14,336 bases of DNA from Nitrosomaritimum sp049414205 (GTDB taxonomy: Archaea; Thermoproteota; Nitrososphaeria; Nitrososphaerales; Nitrosopumilaceae): NCBI GenBank assembly GCA_049414205.1, contig JBMSGE010000029.1:1-14336 (forward strand). The letters run 5' to 3'. The notes under the pieces are model-generated. The model made no database searches and was not told the DNA's origin. It saw only the letters and a program-made list of their open reading frames with translations. Shown one piece after another: positions 5,888 through 13,059 of this stretch. The translations under genes were made by a program, and so were the position numbers. How positions within the stretch are numbered: position 1 is the stretch's first letter; each line of letters opens with the position of its first letter.

Positions 5888-6880
5888 CTAGGATTTCTCG
5901 GTAAGATATTTGTCTACATCAATTGCCGCCATGCAGCCAAAAGCTGCTGCAGTTATTGCTTGTCTATAATTTCTGTCATGAACATCGCCTGCAGCAAAAA
6001 CACCTTCGATATTTGTTGTGGTTTTGTTTTTCAGTACAATGTATCCTTCATCGTCCAAGTCGATTTGATTTTTGAATAATTGCGTATTTGGTTCATGACC
6101 TATTGCCACAAACAGGCCTCCTACATCAAGGGTTTTCTCTTCATTTGTTTTTAGATTTTTAATTATTGCTTGTTGCATTTTTTGATCTCCTTTAATGTCT
6201 GTAACAGCTGAATCCCAATGAAATTGAATTTTTTCATTGTTAATAGCACGCTCTTGCATTACTTTGCTTGCTCGTAACTCATCTCGTCTATGGACTACGT
6301 GGACCTTTGTTGCAAATTTTGTAAGAAATGTTGCCTCTTCAATTGCAGAATCCCCACCACCAACAACTATCAATTCTTGATTTCTAAAAAAAGGACCGTC
6401 ACATGTGGCACAATACGAAACACCTTTGCCAGCAAAAGTTTGTTCTCCTTCCAAGCCAAGTTTTCTTGGATTAGCTCCTGTGGCAATAATTACTGCCCTT
6501 CCTTCATACTCTTCAGATCCAGTAAGGATTTTGAAAGGACTGTTTCTAAAGTCTACATTAATGGCTTCATCATCTACTATCGTGGTACCCATTCTTTGAG
6601 TTTGTTTTCTCATTTCTATCATCAAATCAGGACCCATTATTCCATTTTCAAATCCTGGATAATTTTCCACTTCAGTTGTGTTTACTAGTTGACCTCCTGG
6701 CAAAATACCTGATAAAATCAAAGTATCATATCCTGCTCTTGAACAATAAATCCCTGCAGTATACCCTGATGGACCTGCACCAATTATTACCACATCAAAT
6801 TTGGTTTTCTTTTTGTCTGGCATCTTCGGGGAATCGTCTTTTTTCTCAAGAACAGTTGCTCCTGAATCTGCAGCCATCAT
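5888..6880 (-). CDS. trxB: Thioredoxin reductase (NADPH, FAD)
   Basis: This 330-residue low-molecular-weight thioredoxin reductase reduces thioredoxin with NADPH in the cytoplasm. The FAD-binding GAGPSG motif is at residues 34-39. The redox-active pair is Cys157-Ala-Thr-Cys160. The NADPH domain has GGGDSA at 174-179 and the HRRDELRA phosphate-binding motif at 197-204, which favours NADPH over NADH. The second FAD motif is GVFAAGDV at 293-300. The first 27 residues are a charged, Lys/Asp-rich extension ahead of the usual N-terminus. A second ATG (Met2) exists, but a TATA-like box centred about 26 nt upstream of the first ATG supports the longer form. A hairpin at 5834-5859 may end the transcript. 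It could serve thioredoxin-dependent steps of the sulfur metabolism encoded around it. Confidence 0.96.
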   Translation of the reverse strand: MMAADSGATVLEKKDDSPKMPDKKKTKFDVVIIGAGPSGYTAGIYCSRAGYDTLILSGILPGGQLVNTTEVENYPGFENGIMGPDLMIEMRKQTQRMGTTIVDDEAINVDFRNSPFKILTGSEEYEGRAVIIATGANPRKLGLEGEQTFAGKGVSYCATCDGPFFRNQELIVVGGGDSAIEEATFLTKFATKVHVVHRRDELRASKVMQERAINNEKIQFHWDSAVTDIKGDQKMQQAIIKNLKTNEEKTLDVGGLFVAIGHEPNTQLFKNQIDLDDEGYIVLKNKTTTNIEGVFAAGDVHDRNYRQAITAAAFGCMAAIDVDKYLTEKS

Positions 6881-6900
6881 GAAAACACTTTGTAAATTTC

Positions 6901-6911
6901 ATTAATTTAAG
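6901..6911 (-). promoter_or_regulatory. TATA-like box for trxB
   Basis: CTTAAATTAAT on the minus strand is centred about 26 nt upstream of the trxB ATG (6880), the spacing of a leaderless archaeal promoter. Confidence 0.5.
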
Positions 6912-7010
6912 TGATAGACCTATTCTGAGGAGAAATTTGTGGAAAATTCTGATCGATCAATTAACAAAATTTAACCTAATTTCTTTTGAACCAAAATAAG
7001 ATCGATTAGT

Positions 7011-7062
7011 AGGAATCAAGTCCTGCTCACTATCGCCCGATTTTGATTAGGCTTGATCTCCT
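7011..7062. repeat. Bulged 13-bp inverted repeat, possible structured RNA
   Basis: AGGA-ATCAAG (7011-7020), an unpaired T, then CCT (7022-7024) pair with AGG (7049-7051), CTTGAT (7052-7057), an unpaired C and TCCT (7059-7062). That gives 13 base pairs with two single-base bulges around a 24-base loop. On the plus strand it is followed by a T-rich stretch. It could be an untranslated regulatory structure or a small RNA. The transcribed strand is not known. Confidence 0.4.
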
Positions 7063-7080
7063 CTTGTTATTTTCTCTTAT

Positions 7081-7098
7081 ATTGAAATATTTTTCAAT
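7081..7098. repeat. Perfect inverted repeat ATTGAAA-4-TTTCAAT
   Basis: Seven perfect base pairs with a TATT spacer lie about 105 bases upstream of the metzincin-like gene. The symmetry would suit a dimeric regulator, but AT-rich sequence produces such repeats by chance fairly often. Confidence 0.3.
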
Positions 7099-7203
7099 TG
7101 AACACTCCCTATGTTTTGTCCTTGGGATCTTTAGGTGAAAATTTGGAATATCATCATTATTGTGTAAAAATCATTTTTTGACAATGATAGGACTTGCTTG
7201 TAA

Positions 7204-8640
7204 TTGATGTGTAGAAAGTCTTTTAAGAAAAACCAAGAGAAAAATTTTAGAATGCTGGGGCAAATAGCAATTGTATTATCTTTAGTCTTAATTGCGATAT
7301 CTGCCGATCAAAATGTTTTTGCATATACTCCATCATCCCAGCATGAATATTTGGATTTTCAACCCTATACAGGGAACAGATTGATTGTTTTTAATGATAC
7401 TCGCATTGATTACTGTATTACAAATAATCAAGAAAATCCTACGTTTAATCATATTGCAGCAAATGCGATTAAAACTTGGCATAATCGAATTGTTGAAGTA
7501 ACAAACAATCCCTTTGTTTGGGACATGACATTACACATTGATCCAAACAATGAATCTGTCTGTGATGGGTTTGTGAATTATGTCGATACGCCTGATCCTA
7601 CAACATTCCAACTATCTGGTGTTGCAGGATTCAGTCACCCGCTTACGCCAGTTGCAAATGTGACAATTTACACTGATGATTATCAAAGCACCTTAATAGA
7701 GATGGCCCAAGAAGATGAAAAATTTTGGGAGACATTAACCCTTGAAAAATTTGAAGATATTGTAAAAAACAAAGATCATAAACAATTTGATTATGATGTA
7801 ATCAATAGAATCACCTTACATGAAATTGGACATTCTCTAAGTCTAAACCATCCAGTCACATCTGATGGAAACTTGCAAAATGCAAAAGGAGTGATGGGTT
7901 ACAACATGTCGTATAATCAAATTGAAGACGATGAAGTAATCAAAATTGTTAAGGCTTATCCAAACGGGTTCTCTCTTAGAAATGTACCTGATTCAATAAA
8001 ATTAGATGAACCAAACAGAAAACAAACTGTCAATTTAGGAGAGGTAACTAATCTCACAATAGAACTCCCCAGTTTAAATGGCAAACTCCCTCCATCCGGA
8101 TTGGAAGTTTACATATTCCCTGAAGGCACATCTTCACAAAAACCAGATTATGCTCCAGTAAAAATTCTAAAAACAAGCGGCATGAATCACCTTGTTAATG
8201 ACGGTGAATATTTTGAAGATCTTCAAGTGTCTATGACTCATTGGGATAATTTTAGCAAAGTCTTATCTGTTCAGTTTAAGATAGTAAAAGAATTTGAAAA
8301 TGCAGATATGATTATTGTCTCTCACAGCGTTGGAGGCTTTGAAAAACAGTGGTTTTTAGATGACATTATGACTGTTGAGAAAGCCTTATTTTCTAATTTA
8401 CTGTTAGATATTGAAACTACTGAATATACCTACCATTTGATGGGAGTAAATCCAAACCGTGTTCTTGAAGAAGAGCAGGCATTTCAATCTGATCAAAAAC
8501 AGTTGTATGCTGAAGCACTTGCTGATTGCTTGAAGGATAAAAATATGAAAAAATGTAATGACGAAATTGCATTTGATGATTTTAAGCAAGACAAAGAAGA
8601 TGTGCAAATATGGATGCCTTTGACTCTTTTAATGAAATAG
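7204..8640 (+). CDS. Secreted metzincin-like zinc metalloprotease
   Basis: This 478-residue protein begins with a basic n-region (RKSFKKNQEKNFR), a hydrophobic core (IAIVLSLVLIAI, about 20-32) and a probable signal cleavage after VFA at about residue 40, so it is probably exported. The catalytic zinc motif is HEIGHSLSLNH at 206-216: His206, His210 and His216 as ligands and Glu207 as base. Met231 in VMGYNMSY fits the Met-turn that defines metzincins. The Gly usual in HExxHxxGxxH is Ser213. The upstream GVAGFSHP segment (139-146) fits the matrixin-like edge strand. Possible disulfides are Cys71-Cys120 and Cys442-Cys451. Residues 260-478 form a second region of unknown function. The start is TTG at 7204 or the adjacent ATG at 7207. 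The native substrate is unknown. A T-rich tract follows the stop. Confidence 0.85.
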   Translation: MMCRKSFKKNQEKNFRMLGQIAIVLSLVLIAISADQNVFAYTPSSQHEYLDFQPYTGNRLIVFNDTRIDYCITNNQENPTFNHIAANAIKTWHNRIVEVTNNPFVWDMTLHIDPNNESVCDGFVNYVDTPDPTTFQLSGVAGFSHPLTPVANVTIYTDDYQSTLIEMAQEDEKFWETLTLEKFEDIVKNKDHKQFDYDVINRITLHEIGHSLSLNHPVTSDGNLQNAKGVMGYNMSYNQIEDDEVIKIVKAYPNGFSLRNVPDSIKLDEPNRKQTVNLGEVTNLTIELPSLNGKLPPSGLEVYIFPEGTSSQKPDYAPVKILKTSGMNHLVNDGEYFEDLQVSMTHWDNFSKVLSVQFKIVKEFENADMIIVSHSVGGFEKQWFLDDIMTVEKALFSNLLLDIETTEYTYHLMGVNPNRVLEEEQAFQSDQKQLYAEALADCLKDKNMKKCNDEIAFDDFKQDKEDVQIWMPLTLLMK

Positions 8641-8663
8641 ATTTTTTAATTTTAGTTTTTTTT
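8641..8663 (+). terminator. T-rich tract after the metzincin-like gene
   Basis: T6 and T8 runs lie directly downstream of the stop and overlap the last codons of the convergent gene (stop at 8652). This is an oligo-T archaeal terminator candidate. Confidence 0.5.
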
Positions 8664-9431
8664 AATCATTTCTTCTAAAATAGATTGGTGGTTTTCGCAT
8701 AACTTTCCAAAATCTAATTGTGAATGAATTAGATCTTTTTGCCAATGTGCATTAAGTAATTTGCAGTCCTTGTTATCACAAAACGAATCACCCGTTTCAT
8801 AATAAAAAATTGCTTGCATGAGATACCCTTCTATTATTTTGGATAATCTCGAATCGTGATACTCTAAATAGGTCCCCTTGAATTTCTCTTTTACCAACTC
8901 AACATTTACGCCTTGAGTAAAATTCTTCATTAATTCAAAATAATATTCCCTTGGTTTTGCAGGTGCTTCTATTATCCCAGTAGTTGATATAATTGATGGA
9001 TTTGCTCCAATAAGTGCACGACCATGATATCTGTAATCGTTATAATCGTAAGTGCAAGTTAATTTGTTCGTAAAAAAAACATGAAAAACATTTCTCACAT
9101 TTTCTTCTTTTGGGATTAAATCAGTAAGGACCTTATGAAGTTGAAATCCGTCATACATGATAATGTTTTCAGTGTTAGATGTGTCTTGAATATTTAATTC
9201 CTCAAAAGCAATTTCTTCTTGTGTGGGAATATGTTTTTCAAAATCTTTTCTCAGATTGAAAATCTTACATGCGGCAATACTTTGAGGTGTATCTTTAGTG
9301 GAATAAAGTAAAATATTTTTTCTTAATTCTACTTCTACAGGAAATGTTTTTTGTAAAAATTCTGCAAGTTTTTTTAATTGAATCTCAGGTACTGTGGGCT
9401 CATCATATAGTATAATTTTTGAAATTTTCAC
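8652..9431 (-). CDS. Archaemetzincin-like conserved archaeal protein (resembles DUF6775)
   Basis: This 259-residue protein resembles the archaeal family listed, from memory, as DUF6775 'putative metallopeptidase'. The central block has FFTNKLTCTYDYND, RYHGRA and TTGIIEAPAKPREYY (120-164). The C-terminus carries Cys218-x4-Cys223, then LNAHWQKDLI with His229, and a final LCENH with Cys245 and His248. This Cys/His arrangement recalls the structural zinc site of archaemetzincins (C-x4-C followed by C-x2-C). The catalytic HExxH that should lie before Cys218 is absent: the sequence there is KIIEGYLMQAIFYY. It may therefore be a non-catalytic relative. The start is GTG at 9431-9429, the only start codon between the thi4 stop and this point. 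The 22-base gap indicates co-transcription with thi4. Its stop lies 11 bases from the convergent metzincin-like gene. Confidence 0.72.
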   Translation of the reverse strand: MKISKIILYDEPTVPEIQLKKLAEFLQKTFPVEVELRKNILLYSTKDTPQSIAACKIFNLRKDFEKHIPTQEEIAFEELNIQDTSNTENIIMYDGFQLHKVLTDLIPKEENVRNVFHVFFTNKLTCTYDYNDYRYHGRALIGANPSIISTTGIIEAPAKPREYYFELMKNFTQGVNVELVKEKFKGTYLEYHDSRLSKIIEGYLMQAIFYYETGDSFCDNKDCKLLNAHWQKDLIHSQLDFGKLCENHQSILEEMIKKN

Positions 9432-9453
9432 AGAATCTCTATGCTGTAATTAG

Positions 9454-10272
9454 TTATCTTTCTAACTCTTTGATTTTCTCAGCTGCAATCTCAGCTGCTC
9501 TTTTACCTGAAAACAACATTGATCCAAAGGTTGGTCCCATTCTTGCTAACCCATGGGTTTCAGTTACTGACATTCCTGCTGCAATCAATCCTGGATATAC
9601 TTCACCAGTTTTTTCTACTACGTGCTCTTCTCCTTCATTTACATACATTGGATTCATTCCTTTCCAGTCTACCAGTCCTCTATCTACAAGTCTTTTTACT
9701 GCAACTGAGTCATGTCCTGAAGCGTCAATAATTATTTTAGCTTCAAATGCTACTGGATCAACACAAGTAATGTTTCTAGGCAATGCAGAAACTGGCATCC
9801 AGTTTACAACGATTCCGGCAACCCTGCCATTCTTCAAAACTAGATCATCAAACTTTGTTAAATTAAGAAACTTTACTCCTGCATCACATGCTCCTGCAAT
9901 TAATTTTGAAACTGCATGTGGTCCTGGAGTGAGGTACAATCCTTCCATTACTTTTTTGTATGGTACTCCAAGCTCATCCCAAATTTTTTGTGCAGGCTCT
10001 CTTACTGTTACAGGATTCATCATATATCCGCCCAGCCAATAACCTCCACCTAGGTAGTTGTTTTGCTCTATTACCAAAACTTTGAATCCTCTGTTTGAAA
10101 GCTCTCTACTGGCAGTTAGTCCTGCAGGTCCTGCTCCTATAATTATAACATCTGATTCTGCTCTATCTATTAGAACATCATGAAATTCATTAGCAATTGC
10201 ACGTGTGATTTCAACTTCTCTTACGTCTGTGAAAATTTTTTCTGATTTTTGTGCAACTGTTGCCTCTTGCAT
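9454..10272 (-). CDS. thi4: Thiamine thiazole synthase, cysteine-containing type
   Basis: Thi4 makes the thiazole moiety of thiamin from NAD, glycine and a sulfur source. The 272-residue protein has the FAD/NAD-binding GAGPAG motif at 46-51, the GGGYWLGG segment at 75-82, the substrate region ASGHD at 184-188, and the C-terminal MGPTFGSMLFSGKRAAE at 245-261. The key position is Cys170 in ITCVDP. In yeast and plant enzymes the equivalent Cys (in C-M-D-P) gives up its own sulfur, so each enzyme molecule works once. In methanogen homologues it is His (H-V-D-P) and free sulfide is used catalytically. This copy is thus of the cysteine type. I see no TPP riboswitch consensus in the upstream 181 bases. 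The start is ATG at 10272-10270, with a TATA-like GTATTAATG about 29 nt upstream. The archaemetzincin-like gene follows after 22 bases. Confidence 0.95.
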   Translation of the reverse strand: MQEATVAQKSEKIFTDVREVEITRAIANEFHDVLIDRAESDVIIIGAGPAGLTASRELSNRGFKVLVIEQNNYLGGGYWLGGYMMNPVTVREPAQKIWDELGVPYKKVMEGLYLTPGPHAVSKLIAGACDAGVKFLNLTKFDDLVLKNGRVAGIVVNWMPVSALPRNITCVDPVAFEAKIIIDASGHDSVAVKRLVDRGLVDWKGMNPMYVNEGEEHVVEKTGEVYPGLIAAGMSVTETHGLARMGPTFGSMLFSGKRAAEIAAEKIKELER

Positions 10273-10421
10273 GTTAAACCTGATTTTTTATTTGACATTA
10301 ATACTTTCGCACAATTTTTGGGCAATTAGTATGACCTAACTGCATATTCCAAGTTTTTATTAAAATAAAAAACAATGTCTCGATTTTGAATTATTTGTAC
10401 CAAAATTTCCTATTTCAAAAA

Positions 10422-10428
10422 TTTATAA
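10422..10428 (+). promoter_or_regulatory. TATA box for the sulfite reductase gene
   Basis: TTTATAA is centred 29 nt upstream of the TTG start at 10454, giving a leaderless or nearly leaderless transcript. It lies in the 181-base divergent region shared with thi4 (10273-10453), in which I saw no riboswitch or further repeat. Confidence 0.6.
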
Positions 10429-10453
10429 CCGAATTCGACGACATTGATATGTA

Positions 10454-12259
10454 TTGACAACCAACCTAAAGCAATCTAAACCAAAGCCAAAGAAAGGAAA
10501 AATCAATTGGGCTCGAAACCAGGAAGCCGATTTCTTTGCAAATACTGTAAAATTATACCGTCAAGGGCAATATGATGCAGATAGTTTTAGGCGTTTTAGA
10601 TTACAACACGGTGCTTATGGGACAAGATTGGCAGATGATTATGCTATGATTCGTATCAAATTACCTGCCGGTGAAATTTATCCAAATCAAATTGAAAGAA
10701 TATCTCAACTAAGTGAACAATTCTCTATCGGAAGTGCACACTTTTCCACAAGAGAAAACATCCAATTACATTGGGTGGTCTTAGAAGATGTTTCTGAAAT
10801 CCTAAGAGGGTTATCTGAAGTAGGACTTACTTCGAGAGAAGCATGTGGAAACACTGTTAGAAATGTAATGTGCAGTCCTCTCTCTGGAGTTTGTCCTGAT
10901 GAGCAGTTTGATGCAACCCCATATGCGCTTGCGACTGCTAGATTCTTTTTAAGAAACCCAATGTCACAAAACTTACCAAGAAAATTCAAATTTAATTTTA
11001 CATGCTGTGAAAAACATGGAATGGTGAGGATGGTTGATGTAGGATTAATTCCTCAAACCAAAGAACAAGACGGTGCTATTCAAAAGGGATTCAAAATATT
11101 TTTGGGCGGTGGCCTTGGAAACAGATCCTTCATTGGTCATCAATTAGAAGACTTTACTCCAGAAGAAGACTTACTTTACACCTCGATTGCAGTAATGAGA
11201 ATCTTTGACAGGCTAGGTGATAGGAAAAACTTGGCTAGAAATAGAATGCGTTATCTGGTAAATGACATGGGTTGGGAGAAATTCCAAAATCTAGTTTTAA
11301 AGGAACGGGCAATTGTTAGGGCCACTCAATCAGTTGTCACAAGATTAAATGTTGATGATACTCCACATGAAATTAAAAGACCAATTCGAGTTTCTGATGA
11401 AAGTGGTTCTACATCAGTTGATGGGTATGCGAGATGGCTTAAAGGAAGTACCTTCAAACAAAAACAACCTGGATATTATTCTGTTTTTGTAACTTTGGAA
11501 GCAGGTGACATAACATCTAACCAACTCCATGTTCTGTCTGAGTTAATTCAAGACTATTCGGCAGAAGGCCTTGGAAGGGCTGGATTTTCACAGAATATCT
11601 CTTTACGTTATGTTCATGAAGATGATTTACCTCATCTGTACACCAAATTATTGAGCGCAGGACTTGCAAAATCAGGCTCATTGACTATGTCTGCCCCTAT
11701 AGGCTGCTCTGGAACAACCTCTTGTAATCTCGCACTTACAAATTCTCATAGAATAGCCAAGGAAATTCAAAGAAAATTCTTGGAATTGAAATTAGATGAA
11801 GATGACGACTTGCGTGATTCTTCAATTAAGATTAGTGGATGTCCTAACTCTTGTGGCCAACACGGAATTGCAACTATTGGATTCTTTGGAGGTGGTGCAA
11901 GAGTGGATAAAGACATGTATCCAAACTACATGATGCAGTTAGGTGGAAGATCTGATGGAGAAACAATGCTTGGAATTAGTTGCCTCAGAGTTCCAGCAAA
12001 AAGAGTAATTCCTGTTATCTTAAAGATAATTGAAGTTTTCAAAGAAAACAAAAAACCTGAAGATGATCTCAAGTCTTGGATTCATAGAGTAGTTAATGGT
12101 GTTGATGATTCTAAAATCAAATCAATTAATGACCTTAAAGAAATTCTTACTCCTCTTACATTACCTCCATCAAAAACAGAGGATCCTGATTTTTATGCAG
12201 ATTATGGAAGTGATTCTAGTTATCATACAAAGACAGGAAAAGGTGAATGTGCAGCTTGA
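10454..12259 (+). CDS. Siroheme/4Fe-4S assimilatory reductase, sulfite-reductase type
   Basis: This 601-residue protein has the two-repeat architecture of ferredoxin-dependent sulfite/nitrite reductases. The cluster and siroheme ligands are Cys418 and Cys424 (C-x5-C in GCSGTTSC) and Cys463 and Cys467 (C-x3-C in GCPNSCGQHG). Anion-binding arginines are expected at Arg100 (FSTREN) and Arg136 (NTVRNV). The active-site segment is LPRKFKF, with Lys177 and Lys179. Sulfite reductases carry K-x-K here (E. coli Lys215/Lys217), while plant nitrite reductases carry K-W-N. That favours reduction of sulfite to sulfide over nitrite to ammonia. Such genes are often labelled nitrite/sulfite reductase, so activity is not proven. 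The start is TTG at 10454, with a TATA box 29 nt upstream. The stop overlaps the start of the rhodanese gene, which supports a sulfur role. Confidence 0.93.
   Translation: MTTNLKQSKPKPKKGKINWARNQEADFFANTVKLYRQGQYDADSFRRFRLQHGAYGTRLADDYAMIRIKLPAGEIYPNQIERISQLSEQFSIGSAHFSTRENIQLHWVVLEDVSEILRGLSEVGLTSREACGNTVRNVMCSPLSGVCPDEQFDATPYALATARFFLRNPMSQNLPRKFKFNFTCCEKHGMVRMVDVGLIPQTKEQDGAIQKGFKIFLGGGLGNRSFIGHQLEDFTPEEDLLYTSIAVMRIFDRLGDRKNLARNRMRYLVNDMGWEKFQNLVLKERAIVRATQSVVTRLNVDDTPHEIKRPIRVSDESGSTSVDGYARWLKGSTFKQKQPGYYSVFVTLEAGDITSNQLHVLSELIQDYSAEGLGRAGFSQNISLRYVHEDDLPHLYTKLLSAGLAKSGSLTMSAPIGCSGTTSCNLALTNSHRIAKEIQRKFLELKLDEDDDLRDSSIKISGCPNSCGQHGIATIGFFGGGARVDKDMYPNYMMQLGGRSDGETMLGISCLRVPAKRVIPVILKIIEVFKENKKPEDDLKSWIHRVVNGVDDSKIKSINDLKEILTPLTLPPSKTEDPDFYADYGSDSSYHTKTGKGECAA
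12242..12246 (+). promoter_or_regulatory. Shine-Dalgarno deciding the rhodanese start
   Basis: GGTGA near the end of the reductase gene lies directly against an ATG at 12247, too close to serve it, but 9 nt from TTG at 12256. It therefore points to TTG at 12256 as the start. Confidence 0.6.
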
Positions 12260-13059
12260 GTCAAGAAAAAATTGTAAAAACAACCACTGATATTGATTCT
12301 TTAAGATCTGAAATTAGAGATAAAAGCGTAAGGGTAATCGATGTCCGACGAGAAGAAGATTATAAAAAAGATCACATTCCTACTGCTGTAAATTTACCTT
12401 TAGCAAATTTACTATCTGATGACAGTCCTGAAAGAGTACTAAAACTTGTAAATTCAATGGGTATAGACGACGAAACATCTGTGGTTGTGTATGATGACAC
12501 ATTTGGAGCACTTGCCTCAAGAGTTGCATGGACGCTGGAATATCTTGGACATTCTGATGTCTCCTTACTTGAGACAACTTATGGGAAATGGAAATCACTT
12601 GGATTAGAAAATGATAATGTCGTTCCTGATATACAAAACAAAGAACACTCCCTTAACCTAAAACCAGAAATTCTTGCTACATCTGATTATTTAGAATCTG
12701 CAAAAGAAAAGAAAGATGTGATTTTGGTAGATAATAGAGAGCGATTAAACTATCTTGAACAGCACATTCCAGGTGCGATAAGTCTCCCATACCGTACACT
12801 GGCTACAAATGATAAAATTTTACGACCAAAAGAAGATATGAAAAGGCTTTTGGATAACCGAGGGATTACCGGAAACTCTGAAATTATTACTTACTGTGGT
12901 AGTGTTGGGACTTTGTCTGGCTTGGCGTATTATGCATTAAAATCAGTAGGACTTCCAAATGCCAAACTTTACGTAAGGTCTTTCAAAGAATGGAAAAACC
13001 TCTCAAAACCTACTGAAAAGCAAGAAGATGCAAATTACTGGGATTTGTCTGCTGAATAA
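12256..13059 (+). CDS. Two-domain rhodanese (thiosulfate or 3-mercaptopyruvate sulfurtransferase)
   Basis: This 267-residue tandem rhodanese moves sulfane sulfur from thiosulfate or 3-mercaptopyruvate to a thiophilic acceptor. The N-terminal domain (about 5-120) keeps the fold (VIDVRREEDYKKDHIPTAVNLP) but has Asp80 where the active-site Cys would be (VVYDDTFG), so it is non-catalytic. The C-terminal domain has Cys214 in ITYCGSVGTLSG. The loop CGSVGT is not the classic CRKGV/T of thiosulfate enzymes nor clearly CGSGVT of mercaptopyruvate enzymes, though it is closer to the latter. Start: TTG at 12256 overlaps the reductase TGA as TTGA with GGTGA 9 nt upstream. An ATG at 12247 would add three residues but abuts the Shine-Dalgarno. 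The overlap implies translational coupling with the reductase. The stop touches the stop of the convergent TPR gene. Confidence 0.93.
   Translation: MSQEKIVKTTTDIDSLRSEIRDKSVRVIDVRREEDYKKDHIPTAVNLPLANLLSDDSPERVLKLVNSMGIDDETSVVVYDDTFGALASRVAWTLEYLGHSDVSLLETTYGKWKSLGLENDNVVPDIQNKEHSLNLKPEILATSDYLESAKEKKDVILVDNRERLNYLEQHIPGAISLPYRTLATNDKILRPKEDMKRLLDNRGITGNSEIITYCGSVGTLSGLAYYALKSVGLPNAKLYVRSFKEWKNLSKPTEKQEDANYWDLSAE

Larger units (their letters stand above)
6881..7203. other. 323-base divergent intergenic region, no gene seen
   Basis: This region separates trxB (minus) from the metzincin-like gene (plus). No convincing ORF, tRNA or C/D-box RNA is visible. It holds the trxB TATA-like box, two copies of GATCGAT (6951-6957 and 7000-7006), a bulged hairpin at 7011-7062 and a perfect 7-bp stem at 7081-7098. 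No strong TATA box is obvious for the plus-strand gene; the nearest AT-rich candidate is GTAAAAATC around 7164-7172. Confidence 0.6.

Noticed and set aside
6290..6688. Plus-strand ORF opposite trxB
   Set aside because: It lies wholly within the well-supported trxB coding region and has a Cys/Phe-rich composition typical of antisense frames.
6905..6960. C/D-box small RNA suggested by GTGATAGA and CTGA elements
   Set aside because: The C-box match is imperfect, spacing to the nearest CTGA is too short for a guide, and no C'/D' pair follows.
9419..10042. Long plus-strand ORF opposite thi4
   Set aside because: It is a shadow of thi4: its translation is low-complexity Ser/Pro-rich, while the minus strand encodes a complete recognisable enzyme.
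10273..10453. TPP riboswitch upstream of thi4
   Set aside because: No CTGAGA-type conserved core or thi-box arrangement is visible on the minus strand in this interval.
12247..13059. Rhodanese starting at ATG 12247
   Set aside because: The GGTGA ends at the base before this ATG, leaving no spacing. TTG at 12256 has a 9-nt spacing and the classic TTGA stop/start overlap.
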